A DNA stretch of 64,000 nt from positions 9,819,180 through 9,883,179 of the forward strand of contig OX940872.1 in assembly GCA_954871525.1 (NCBI GenBank). The letters are read 5' to 3'. This document shows, piece after piece, positions 1-11,118 of the stretch (its first letter is position 1; each line of letters begins with the position of its first letter). The notes beneath the pieces were generated by a model. The model saw only the letters and a list, made by a program, of their open reading frames with translations. It made no database searches and had not been told where the DNA came from. Source of the stretch: Parietaria judaica. Taxonomy: Eukaryota; Streptophyta; Magnoliopsida; Rosales; Urticaceae. The translations under genes were made by a program, and so were the position numbers.

Positions 1-900
1 ATGAGCGATTCATTAAGCATGTGTTCTTAACGGGTTACACATGTTACATAGGTATATTCCTATCCTACATAAACTCAAGATTTCCATCATAGATCATGTG
101 TTATCCTATCTACGGCTAAACACAAATGTCCTTTTCCCAAAGTTCCTAAGATTTACCAAATCAATTTAATTGGTGATCAAGCAATCAAAAGCAATAAGCA
201 AAGGATAGAATAAACAAACTTAAGCAATTTTCATTAATCAAAGAAACGATAATTCAAAACGAGCTACATGTGAGTTTCGATTGCAATCCTATGAACGGTT
301 TAGCTCATGATGAATCTAGAGCATAAACAAATCACAAAGAGAAGCATTATGGACAAATTCAGCAAAGGAAGATGATACTAATGGAGAGAATCTCTGAAAC
401 TCTTCGTCTCCACCGTTCTTCTTTGCGAAACCCGATCTCCAATGGCGCTCTTCGAGTTTCCTAGCCTCTTGTGATGTTTTTCTCTCCCAAAATTCGTCCC
501 TTAATCCATCCTTATGATTCTCTTATATAGCCTCTTCATTAGGTTAAGATTAGGCTAAAAAATAACCCAATGCGCGAAACTGTGGTGCTGGGGCACCGGA
601 AATTCTGTGCTGGGGCACATGCTTAATTCTGAGGTTCTTGCTGGGGCACCGAAAAAGCTGTGCCACGGCACCAAGCTGCTGCCTGTATTCTTCAATTTCG
701 GATTTTCGGGCATGTAAAACTTCGTCCAAATGACTCGATTCATCTTGATCTTCAATTAAATCACAATCCACTCATGTAACTCCTAAAACAAACAAAAACA
801 CTAAAAGAAACACATTAAATGGCTCTTGGATAAACAAAACGCTAAGAGAAAGTACTCAAATTTTTATCTGTATAAAACCGACTCATCACACATATCGCAC
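1..900 (-). repeat. LTR- or LARD-like retroelement fragment
   Basis: No gene is seen. A minus-strand TATA box (CTATATAAGAG, about 520-530) is followed downstream (toward base 1) by a leader-like stretch, and 560-680 carries repeated GGGGCACC-type motifs. This is the layout of a plant LTR or non-autonomous retroelement transcribed on the minus strand. No second LTR, primer site or coding domain is visible, and the element runs off the window, so the class is uncertain. Confidence 0.35.
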
Positions 901-1084
901 TCCGAAATGCATTGATCGACCATTTGTGGGACGAATATTCTAATTCGGGATGCATAATTGTTGTTTATTTTATTTTATTTTTGTTGCATTGTCATTTTAT
1001 TAACATAAATTTTAATATAAGTTTGTTTGTATTTATATATTGAAATATTTTATGGAATGATATTTTGTTTAAATAATAAACAAG

Positions 1085-1269
1085 TGATCTAATTGAAAGA
1101 TACTATATAAATATAGGGGTATAAAGATAAATACGAGAAAGTTGAATATAAAATTAATATATCAATTTGGTGTAAAAAATGGAGTAAGGATGGAGATGAA
1201 ATATTGTTTGATGTGACATGTACTGCAAAATGGAGTAGAAAAAGGAGTAACGGGATGGAGATGGTCTTA
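1085..1269. repeat. End of a PIF/Harbinger-type MITE
   Basis: The stretch ends in GGAGATGGTC followed by TTA, and internally repeats phrases such as ATGGAGTA and GGATGGAGATG. GGAGATG-type ends next to a TTA/TAA duplication are typical of PIF/Harbinger MITEs. I could not find the opposite end, so only one terminus is supported. Confidence 0.35.
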
Positions 1270-2026
1270 AACGGGAGCACAATTGCTTTTTCAAGCCCTG
1301 AAAACGCCATGGTTAGGAATTTTCACGGACTTTGTCCAGGTAAAAATAAAAGAATCGGAATACAAAAAACAAAATTTTAACGTTGCATGAGTAACGGTGG
1401 AGGACGAAAATACCAATAGAAATGCAAAACCAAAAAATATTAGTCTATTTTTTAAATGTATTGAAACTTTCATCGGATTTTAAATTTCTTAATCTCCTCT
1501 TATCCTTAATTTAGAATTTAAAATTACATACCTTCTAGTTTTATCTTTTATATAATAAAAAATTTAAAAAATAAGGTTTTAATAATTATTTACAAAATTA
1601 ACTAAAAACGAAAAAAGATATTACTTTCACTGGCGAAGCTATGTAGACCCGAGTGGGGCGGCCGCCCCTGCTTGATCCGAGTCCGTTAATTTATGTATAA
1701 TTACATTAAAATATATTAACTAAAATTTAATGAGAGACCAATGTGTCTTTGTTGACAATTGTATGTGGTATATATAACTAAATTTAATATCTCGTTTATT
1801 TTAATATCTGTAAATGGGTAAATGACTGTCTTGTACAATCGATATTTCGATGTTACATGTGTTCGATAGTTTTTATTGTCGTTTGTGAGGGAATCTGGTA
1901 TACTCTACTCTACGACAAGAATCTTATCCATTGTTCCAACGTAGATCTCTTTACATTTCTAACTTACAACAGAAATTATATGATATAATTAATTTTGTAC
2001 AATGAAAGCTCTAACAATCAATTCTC
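1270..2026. other. Intergenic, 3' side of the GNAT gene
   Basis: AT-rich, with no coding capacity seen. A short GC-rich block at 1629-1675 starts CACTGGCGAAGCTA, which resembles one end of a hAT-like element, but I see no matching end or target duplication. The bases just below 2027 are probably the 3' untranslated region of the GNAT gene. Confidence 0.4.
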
Positions 2027-5000
2027 TCACAGCTGCAAGCCCGGCAGACCGGTCCAAAGGAGAAGTCTCCGTGGCCGGTCCGCAAACCTCGCCTGCCACG
2101 AGGGCTCCTCGCTCTCGAAAACGAATCCGCACTTCAAGTACAAATTCTTGGCCGGCAAGTTGTCAGCTGCCACGTGAACGTACAGATCGGTGACACCTGG
2201 GGGAGTACAAAATCCAATTTAGCACAGAAAAAGAAGGGCTCTGTGCTAGAAACGGAGAGTAAGAGTTCGAATACCCCATTCCGCGGCGACTAGCTTTGAC
2301 TTAGAAACTATCGCATAGGCTAAACCGTTTCTATGCAATTCCGAAGCCACGCAGACGTTGCCCAGGTACGCTCTTGCGAAATTCGCTTCGTTCCCCTGTT
2401 GACGCGAATGCATCGGAAATAATTTCAACAGTTAATAGCGGCAAATTACCCTATGTTTTACATACTAGGGCCAAATGTTTCCAATCTTTTTCCTGCGGCG
2501 AAGGTTCCCAATGCCAAAATCATCATATAATAGCTGCAAAAGCTCCAACTTTTTTAATTTTTTTACAGTGGATTCAATGTCATCATTAAGAGAAGAAGAA
2601 AAAAAACGCAATTCAATGCAACACGTAATAGTATTTTAGCCATATGTATTCTCATTGTACGACATTAAGAAATCGAATGAAATACCTCTGGTCTCTTTCC
2701 AATTATCTCGTCCGGAAGCCTCAGCCCTTGATGAAGATCAAGCGAACCCACTACAACTCGATCTTCCCCTTCATTAGAATACTGGAAATTACGAATATGG
2801 CATTTCGAGAAATATATGAGAAAAACTAAAACAGTCCAAAGTCCAAAACTAAAATAAATAACACTTAAACATAATTATTCTAAGAAAAGTAAAATACAAA
2901 GCACAATAAACTAAACCAGAATCCTTCATTTGATTTAAAACGTTTCCAGAATGATTCACGGTGACTAACAAACGAAGCATATCACAGGAAAGCCCATAAA
3001 AAAAATCTAGATTTAATGGTGCCTTTTATTGAAATGCTACTTTGGTAAAAACACCAAAAATGCGCTCGCTGATCAAAGAAAGAAACCCACACACCTTACA
3101 CGCAGCACATAAATCTTGTGAAAGGCTTGCAATCTCCGACAACGGGACGGTGGCATTTATGCAAGAAATTCTTCTAAAATCCTCTTTCTTTCCGGATACT
3201 CTCTCTTTTAACGCGTTGAACTCGAGCTCTGCCAAGTACTTTTTGTGCTCCTAAGATATTTGAGAAGGGAAATATAGCATCAGTGTCTAATGTAATAATT
3301 TCCAGCTTTGTAGGATTACAGATTTAATAGAAACTAAGCAAGAAAATAATTCATACACTTTGTACAACATACACCTACATATATGGACAAATGTGTTATA
3401 TTATACCTGCATATTTTATGTCATTAGTTGTACATTCTTTCTTTAGGGGTATTTTAGGTATATTAGATCTAGAATTAATAAAGAGTGTCTAGGCCTATGC
3501 AAGGAGCTCATTGTTTGCATAAGAGCGCATTGCGGGCATAAGCCACGCAATGTTTGATCGGTGGAATTCTAATAGAATATTGTTGGGAGAGTTTCCCGGT
3601 CGAATTAGAGACTGGTATATCGTTTATCAAAAAAGGGTTCTCGTTTTTCTTTTATAATTGGTTTGTGTCCTAACAGTATGCTACTCTCGTAATTGTTTTT
3701 CAAATCGTAATGGAGAGTTAAAGTCTCCGTGTGTAACTCATCAATCTATCTCATGATTTGCGGTACGTTACTAGCCCTGCCAGATACACAAAATTAGCTG
3801 AATGAAAGAGAGTAACTACGAACTTTACGTGCCCTGAGAGAGCTAAACCTTTCATAAAGTACCCACTTAAAATTGAGACATTACATCAATTGTATCTTTA
3901 AATTTCCGAATTCCTTGGTTATGTGAAAGCTTAAGGTACATACATAAGCATTTCTATTTATAATATGATACGCCTTTTCTCACTTAAAAAAGAAAGAAGT
4001 GTAACTTCTGAGGTCCTCAGTTGTCTTTTGGCATTAAGCATATTTTGGGTGTTTTGCACCCGGGATTCAACTCAAATTACGTATAAGGAGAAAAATGCAT
4101 TAGTTATGTAAAGATAATAGCAGAAAATATACTCAAATTTAGGCGAAACTAGCGGCCATGTACCCCAAGCTCCATTTGTAAAGGCCGAAGTCTCCAAGTC
4201 GCCTAAACTGTAGGGCATGTGTTTCATTTGTCACTCCCGTTAGTTTTTACTGACGTGTCATCCTCATGATAAAAGGCATGTAAATGACACGTGGCAAATG
4301 ATAATCCGATGAAACGTCACTACAAACTAACGGGAAAGATAAAATAGAGATGGAAAACACAGACTCGACACTTTTACGGACTTGGGTATTTCAGCCTTGG
4401 CAAATAAAACTTAAGTACATTTCTTCTATTACCTCTCAATTTTATGAACTTCCTAACAACATAAAGAGTGTTCGGGATTTACGGTCTCGGTTGATTCCGG
4501 TTGGCCTACTACTTCGTGTTCGGGTTTGTTTGGTTCCTATTACGGTAATGATACAAAACTGAAAATTATTCCATCAATTCTATCCAAATTCGCATGGTTG
4601 GTCAACTTCAAAAGCTTAGCCATAACTGGGGTGTTTCGATTCTTCAAATTCCACGGAAAACAATCAAACAACTCAACAAGACACTACAAGTAGAACACCA
4701 ACATGATGAGAAAGGCATATTCAACAGCGATTCAATCGAATTCGATCAAATACCAGGGGAGACTAACTTGGAGGCGGTAAGCGGAAGGGTCGAGCTTGTA
4801 GAAGGAGCGCACGCGGAGGCACGCGGTGGCCCAGAGCTGGTCCTCGGCGAAGGCCTCGGCGACCGACACCGCCAACGGGACCCTCTGCCTCTCAGCGGCG
4901 ATTGCGCCGTGAGAGGACGGCGGCGGCGGCGACAGCGAGGCGGGAGCGACGAGCGGGGAGAATCTGCGGCGGCGAGTGGCGGCGGAGGGGAAGGGGCGAG

Positions 5001-5034
5001 AAGAGCAGGGAGACGAGGGAGAAACCAACGCCAT
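2027..5034 (-). CDS. GNAT-family N-acetyltransferase, probably chloroplastic (5 exons, 269 aa)
   Basis: Exons read 5034-4768, 3250-3095, 2781-2686, 2395-2275 and 2196-2027. All introns are GT-AG and the joined frame is 810 nt with a final TGA. The first ~50 residues are rich in Ser, Pro and Arg with few acids, as expected for a chloroplast transit peptide. The GNAT fold follows: a strand near DRVVVGSLDL (exon 3), then ARAYLGNVCV and HRNGLA at residues 194-199 (exon 4), the acetyl-CoA pyrophosphate loop. The usual Q/R of Q/R-x-x-G-x-G/A is His here. Exon 5 carries the C-terminal LYLKCGF segment. From memory it most resembles Arabidopsis At4g28030 (GNAT7) of the plastid GNAT group, whose members acetylate protein N-termini and lysines. 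The family call is firm; the exact ortholog is tentative. The ATG at 5034 is chosen because the transit-like peptide starts there; an in-frame ATG at 5091 adds only an unconserved-looking leader. Intron 1 is 1517 bp. Confidence 0.9.
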
Positions 5035-5454
5035 TGATGGGTTTCTTTCCGAGCTCTGTGGAGGGAAAGTGCTATCCTTTTGTCTTCTCACGTTGTCCTA
5101 CTCCTGGGACTGGGCGTGATTTTTGTCGGATAGTTGGCGGCAAAAGTACTAAGACTTTTTAGCGTTGTTTTAGTGTAAATTTATTAGAGGAAATAAAAAA
5201 CAATAAGTTATATTTGGTATTTTGATTTTCAACTCAATTGTAAAAAAAAAATGAAAATAATGATATATTATCAATTTGTAATAGTATTACATTATTTATA
5301 ATAAGATATTATTATAATATTATTAACCAATATAATTTATTTATTTATTTATATTCTAATGACATTGACTAATGTATTTAAATTATTCACATAATTAACT
5401 TGATTGCAATGATTTAAACTCATGAACTAAATATCTTATTTATAATAAATCAAA
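5035..5454. other. Upstream region of the GNAT gene
   Basis: This is the 5' side of the minus-strand GNAT gene. The first ~130 bp are moderately GC-rich and probably include the 5' untranslated region; the remainder is AT-rich. I see no convincing TATA box at a typical distance. Confidence 0.4.
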
Positions 5455-5660
5455 CTTGTTTGTCCTAGTGGTAAAGCCAATACAATAAGACTATGCATAA
5501 GGTCTTCGTGTTCAATCCCTTGAGACGCAGAGATTGCATAATACATGTAATCTTGGTCGATAAGTGTCTGCGGCCAATAGTGCCGGTTGTTCTTATCGTG
5601 ACAAATATCTTGTAATTCGAGTACATGTAATCATGGCCAATAGTGCCACCCAATTCAAAA
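5455..5660 (+). repeat. tRNA-derived SINE-like element
   Basis: An A-box-like TAGTGGTAAAG (5466-5476) and a B-box-like GTGTTCAATCCC (5508-5519) are spaced as in tRNA-derived RNA polymerase III promoters. The body includes GCGGCCAATAGTGCC and a short A-rich 3' tail. The phrase GCGGCCAATA recurs in a second candidate at 28895-29080, which suggests one SINE family. It is not a tRNA: no cloverleaf can be drawn. Target duplications were not resolved. Confidence 0.45.
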
Positions 5661-6202
5661 AAATAAATATCTAATTATTTTATATTACATTATTTATACA
5701 CAATCAATTAGATATATTTTTTTATCAATATTAATATTGATTGTGTTTGAATAACTGATGTAAAATACTTTATGTTTCATTAACATAGATTCTGTTTGAT
5801 TTAATAGTACATTTATTATTTGTTTAAAAAAAAAACAGGTCGACAAAAGTTTAACCAAACTATATTTCAAAGCCAAACTCTCGTATTACCTTGTTAGACT
5901 ACACTCTTAGATTGATATTCCAAATAAAATTATAAAACTCATTTCTCAAACTAACTAATGAAACGTCATCTTACATTTCATCTTAGCTCATTTTCTCCGA
6001 CTTCGATAATTTAGGGTTTCAATTTTAACATCAAGTGTCGATTATTTGCATAAGCAAGCTTAGGAAGCCCGATAATGACACCTAGGAAGTCTTCATTCCC
6101 AAGTTGAAGTTGGGTATTCGACTGGGCAAGCACGAGCCGAATTCCCACTTTTGAAGCCAGGGCTGGGACTCTCCTCCAAATTCGGGCTCAGGGTGATGTG
6201 GT
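5661..6202. other. AT-rich intergenic sequence
   Basis: No gene, RNA or clear repeat boundary is seen. The short ORFs here have no recognisable domain. Confidence 0.5.
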
Positions 6203-6207
6203 ACAAT

Positions 6208-7001
6208 TGTTGAGGTGAAAAATCACCACAACAATCACGGATTCACGATTGGTGTAATTGCGCTTTAAAGTTATAACGTAGGAGCTTGGGTACTTTGGTT
6301 AAAACTCGGTCACGCAATCAAAAAATGGGTCTAAAGAGAATAAAGTACTCAAGACTTTGGATGTGTACTTCTTCGATCTCTTGTAAGAATTTTCGGTCCT
6401 TTTTTACATCCTTGAGCTCGTTATTTATATAGCTTTTTCATTTAAGAATCTCTCTCCCAACCTCATATATGGACGGTTACAATTGGGTTCGATTACCTCA
6501 TAATTTGCTCAATTATTAGGCTTTCTTACAAATAATAACGTTTTATAAGAAACTGTTGTCATCAATCTCGAGACGTTAGTCTCGCTGAGATGACTGCTCC
6601 ATCTCGTCGTATTTCTCATCGTTCATGTCGATGGTCTTGCTCCTCGCTTGTCTTCTCATTGCTCAATGTCTTCTCTTCTCACTACTAAGTTTCCTTCCTT
6701 TGTATTCATAGAAATTGTGTTTTCGACGATGAGACTTCGTCGATGAGCCTCCTCTAAAGACCTCATCGATGAGCATCATCTTTCTCCTCGCTTCCTACTC
6801 TCATCGATACCTTATTCAGTTTTCACAATCGTTTGTTGAAAAAATTTCCCTTGTCTGAGCCTCTTTTGGCCTCTATTGACTTTAAATTATTGATCTTGAT
6901 GATGGGCCTCTTAATCCGAAGCTCGTTTTCATAAACGATAGAGGTAAATTTGGTCATATCAATGTAAATTAACACGACAAAATCGTACCTCAATTACAAC
7001 A
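6208..7001 (-). repeat. Candidate solo LTR (794 bp)
   Basis: On the minus strand it runs from TGTTGTAATTGAGG to ACCTCAACA, so it has TG/CA ends in a short imperfect inverted repeat. The flanks ACAAT (6203-6207) and ACAGT (7002-7006) match at 4 of 5 bases, as expected for an aged 5-bp target duplication. A TATA-like CTATATAAATAA lies near 6424-6435 on the minus strand. The interior carries many CGATGAG/CTCATCG phrases. No primer-binding site or internal domain flanks it, hence solo LTR. The boundaries are inferred by eye. Confidence 0.45.
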
Positions 7002-7810
7002 ACAGTTGTATAATTATACTCTATTAATCAACAATTCAGTAATATAATAATTTGTGATGGGCCCAATATTTTCCATTATTGAGTTTCTACTGTGAATAAA
7101 ACGAATAAACTATATTTTTGAGTTTTTAATTATATTGATAAGTACGTAAAATCACAAGATTTGTAATTTTTATAAGTTCCGTCTCTCGAGTCTCTGTCAT
7201 ATTAAAGTATTTAATATCAAAAATTATAAATATGGAAAGAAATAGTGTGAGCCTGAAACGTACATAGGTAAAAAAAATTACATTTAGGAAGATACATGAG
7301 TTAAAATCAAGTGATGTGGCGCGTCTAGAGCTGCGACACGCGACGTCGCGACTCGTCGCGATGCGGATCGCCAAAGTCGCGAGATGTGGCGTCGTGACGG
7401 GTCGCGACTGGTGGCGTCGCGAGAAATCGCGACCAGCGCGAGATATTCGGGTTTCTTCAGTCTACTTTGTGGCATATGTATCTAGTTTTTTCCAGTGTTA
7501 AACTTAGTTAGTTTTTACCCGAATTTTAATATCAAACTTTATCAATAATTTCAAAACTATATTTACATATTTTTATTATTTATAATAATTATTTGTAATT
7601 AATTTATTTCAAAATTAATATTTAAATATGTTATAATTATTATTTTGTAACATATTAATAAGTTTGATTTATATGTTCGTTTTTAATTTGTAACATATGT
7701 TAATAAATATTAATTTGTAACATATTAATAATTTGAACAAATTTAATCAACAAATATATAATTAAATACGATAAGACGAGATATTAAAAAAAAAAAAGAA
7801 GTTGTATTAT

Positions 7811-7906
7811 TCATTGTGATTGCGATTGCTCCCCGGCATTAAAATCGGGTACCAAATCCCTAGCCGCCCTACGACCCCCGGAACTACCACCGCTTCTTCG
7901 AGACAT
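7811..7906 (-). pseudogene. Probable truncated N-terminus of the hAT transposase
   Basis: A 31-codon frame opens with MSRRSGGSSGGRRAARDLVP and stops at 7811. It lies about 115 bp downstream of a TATA box, after a CT-rich leader, and inside a hAT element. A basic Gly/Ser/Arg start fits the disordered N-terminus that often precedes the BED finger in plant hAT transposases. No BED or catalytic domain follows, so I infer internal deletion rather than a peptide gene. A family assignment cannot be made from this fragment alone. Confidence 0.4.
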
Positions 7907-8018
7907 AATGGGAAATTTGAGAACTTGAGAGCTTTAGAGGGAAAAAACTTAGAGAGTTGAGAGAATTTGAGAGAGAGTTGGAAGATTGTTGGTGAGGAAA
8001 TGAGGGTGGGAGAGGTGG

Positions 8019-8027
8019 TATTTATAG
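8019..8027 (-). promoter_or_regulatory. TATA box of the 7326-8415 hAT element
   Basis: CTATAAATA on the minus strand, followed by a CT-rich stretch typical of plant 5' leaders and then the ATG at 7906. The placement supports a former transposase promoter. Confidence 0.5.
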
Positions 8028-8415
8028 GATTTGAGGAGAGAGTTTGGTGAGTGAATAATTATTGAGGTGGGTGAAGTGGGTGAATAAAGTTGGGGGGAAA
8101 CTGTTGAAATTTGAAATTTTTGGGTTGGAATTCGAGTAAAGTGGGTAAAAATTGTGGTTGGTAATTAATTTCGGGTAAAATTCAGTTGAAGAGTGGGAAT
8201 TACTGCCAGAAAATAGCACACCACGCGGATCGCTGACGTGGCGCGTTGTGGGCCGTCGATCGTCTCACGCGGATCAGCCTCTCCCACGTCGCGACGAACA
8301 GCCCATGTCGCGACCAGTCGCGACTTTCACCCCGTAATCGCGACGAGTTGCGATGGCCCCAAATTCGCCGCAACGAGTCGCGATGGTCTCATATTCGTCG
8401 TGACTTGCAGCTCTA

Positions 8416-8471
8416 GGCGTGTCAAACTTTGTGAAAATGTGTTGTCTAACATTGTAAATATGTATTTGCAA

Positions 8472-8510
<39 letters not shown>

Positions 8511-10136
8511 CTTTCGTCGCTAAAAAAAAATTTAGTAACTTTCGCCGCAACTTACTCTTTTATTTTTACGTTGTAGCTTCTTGGTGGTACGTACGTGTTG
8601 GTGGAGTAGATAGGCTGCAAGGTAAGTATAGGGTTTAAGAGCACGAATGTGTTGTCCCATCGCTAGGGTTTGTGATGATTGAGAATTGGCTGCCCAATCT
8701 TCTTCAATACAAGAGCATAACCTTTTTCTAGTTCTGACTATTCATTTAGGAGTGTCTAGATTTGACTCGTCGATTAGAAATAACAGAAACTATACACAAC
8801 TATTAGAAAAAAGGATTCTTTATTATCAGTTTGGTACAAATTAGTTATTTAATCGTTTAATTAATAATAAAATATTAATTTTATTAATTTAATACTTTTT
8901 AAAATACATAGGAATTTTTGAGAGTACATTTTTAGTATTTTACCATATAATATTTTAAATTGTCTATACTAAAATAAACTTAAGTTAAGTATATATACTA
9001 AAATATATATAATTACTAATAATTATTAATTATAAATTTTTTTCAAAACAATTACTATTGAATTTTAAAAATCTTGGAAAACTCTATTAGTATATGAGTA
9101 TACTAAAAAATTAGGGTAGCGTCTGGAAGGGTTATAAAATAAATAAAAATAATTTGGTTTATTATTTTTAATAGAGAGTACTTAAATAAAATTAAACTTA
9201 GATTTATTTTATTGTGGTAAAAGTTCTAAGAAACTAAAAAAAGTCATACTATAAATTCTAAATATTAATTTTATTTTATGTTTCCAAAAGTTCCTAAAAA
9301 AATTCAATTATAAGTACTAAATTTTTAGGACAAAATTAGTTTTTAGTTTTTAAAGCTTTCATCACAACATAATAATTTAATATATATCGCACACTTTGTT
9401 TTGTTATCACTTTTAGTGGTAAAATATTTTGACAAAAACTATTATTTATTTTGAAAATGACTTCCCCTAGGGTCTTTGATAAGTGGTCTTAAATCATTAA
9501 ACCCAACTATAAATACACTGTTTCCGTGCAGATTAATTTGCCATTGATCAGTTCTGCAATTGTGTTAAGCCGTTGACTAAAAGTCTAAAACATTAATTTA
9601 TATTCTGATCCATTGACTTTGGCTGAGGGAATAATTACTTCCTATATTTGCTCTTTTCCCATCTCTGCTAAAGTTTTACACATTAATAATGGACTTAGAA
9701 CTGTACCAATCACCAAAAAGTATTGACCACAGAAACGTTTATGCATGAAAAACAAACGAGACTTAATTAATATCGTATATTGATACTACAATATTCTTAT
9801 TTTCGCGAGAGTAATCCGCAAGTACTCCGTTTTTCCAACATATTGATATTTCATTGTCGTTTTTCAAATTTCGTTGAGTACTTTGTGAGTTTATCTTAAA
9901 AGTTGAAGTTCTCCACAGAATTTTTACTAGTTTTTTGCAAGTTTTCGTTTTCAATTCTTTTCTATTTTTTAATTCTAATTATAAACCTAAATATGTATCA
10001 AAATGATAATGTCTTTATCTTTTTATAAAATTATAATAGTTTTTTTTAATGGTATAATAGTAGCATATATTTGTTTCAAAATTGCATTTGTGATATTATT
10101 ATTATTATTATTATACTTATACAAAAAGGTACATAG
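8416..10136. other. AT-rich intergenic sequence
   Basis: No gene is seen. Everything past 8424 is low-complexity, AT-rich DNA with short ORFs that lack recognisable domains. The (TA)n run at 8481-8506 follows the hAT right end. Confidence 0.5.
8481..8506. repeat. (TA)n microsatellite
   Basis: Uninterrupted TA dinucleotide run. Confidence 0.9.
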
Positions 10137-10186
10137 AGCATCTCCATTCTCCATTGGGAGAGCTATGTCGATTGTAGAGTGCCAAT

Positions 10187-10746
10187 TGTCACGTCCCGCA
10201 CGTTCTCCATTCAAAAAGTCGCACTTCATGGTGGTTTACAGGGGAAGTCACCGTAATTCTCTAGAAGAACCTACATTATTCTTGAAGGATGGAGAAGGGT
10301 GTGAAGTATTCTAGAGTTCCCTAGAGTAGTTGAGAAAGTTATGGAGTCCTAAAGGATGGAGAGTGTTCTAGAGCATTCTAGGAAGTCCTAGTTATATGTA
10401 TTAGGTTCTAGACTATGTAGAACGGTGTAGAATTATCTAGACACTCAATCTTAGCCATTAGATTAGTGTAATCCTAGCCATTGATTGTAAACTTTGGAAC
10501 CTATAAATAGGTGTGGCTCCTTAATTTGTAAATCATCCAAGTATCCAAGAAATCCAATTCTAGTGTTTCTCTCACTAAACTCTTTCTCTCTCTAAACTAA
10601 TCTCTCTTTGTCTTGTGTGAGTTCGAGTTTTATTCAAAGGCTTTGCCTAGAGGATTCGGGGAAAGACTAACTTAGTAGCTCAGGGGAGTAAAGCTAAGTG
10701 CCGCACGGGGGCTTACGAGTTAGGGGAAAACTCTAAGCACGTGACA
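10187..10746 (+). repeat. Solo LTR (560 bp) inside the Harbinger element
   Basis: It begins TGTCACGTCCCGCACG and ends GCACGTGACA, so TG/CA ends lie in an inverted repeat (TGTCACG/CGTGACA). It is flanked by CAAT on both sides (10183-10186, 10747-10750). A TATA box CCTATAAATAGG near 10500 is followed by CTCTCTAAAC-type leader sequence, giving the usual U3-R-U5 order on the plus strand. Only four duplicated flanking bases are certain, where five are typical. Confidence 0.55.
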
Positions 10747-11118
10747 CAATGCTAACTTCGCAGAGCCAACGCGAGAGCTATTAGATAGGAGAGAGAGTCA
10801 CCCAAAGGGAGCCACAATTTGGCAACAGCTCCATACTCATTATTCTTTTATTTTATAAATGAAAATTCAAAAAATTAGACTCTTTTTTTTTACCGTTTCT
10901 TGCAAGCTTGATGATTTTATTTATTTATTTTTATATAAATACCATGTTTCATTTATTTAACTCCATTCACAAATTTCTCTCTAAATTTTTCTTTCCACGG
11001 ATTCCCAAAATTCTCAAAGTTCTCAATATTCTCCAAACTTTTCAATTCCCACAATTTTTTCCAACTTCATCAAAATCTCCACATCCCACCACCCAAAATC
11101 CAAAATTTCAATATTCAC

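Larger units (their letters stand above)
7326..8415 (-). mobile_element. hAT transposon, internally deleted (1090 bp), TCGCGA-array family
   Basis: The left end TAGAGCTGCGACACG and right end GTGACTTGCAGCTCTA form the terminal inverted repeat. The flanks GGCGCGTC (7318-7325) and GGCGTGTC (8416-8423) match at 7 of 8 bases; an 8-bp duplication is the hAT signature. Each end carries a GC-rich subterminal block of about 120 bp packed with TCGCGA: 6 copies in the left block and 5 in the right. Between them is ordinary AT-rich sequence. On the minus strand a TATA box, a pyrimidine-rich leader and a short ATG frame remain, so this looks like a deletion derivative that kept its promoter. No transposase core is present. 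Confidence 0.85.

Noticed and set aside
4594..5162. Plus-strand ORFs with Arg/Glu/Gly-rich translations
   Set aside because: They are antisense to GNAT exon 1, whose transit-like peptide, exon joins and family motifs are clear on the minus strand.
5466..5519. Possible tRNA gene
   Set aside because: A- and B-box-like words are present but no cloverleaf or acceptor stem can be formed; SINE is the better reading.
7326..7445. TCGCGA block first read as an isolated CpG island or regulatory array
   Set aside because: The terminal sequence, its partner at 8415 and the 8-bp flanks show that it is one end of a hAT element.
7284..7501. Arg/Ser-rich ORFs on both strands, and similar ones at 8238-8507, 39441-39873 and 53490-53807
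   Set aside because: All are products of the TCGCGA arrays, which stay open in several frames because of their composition.
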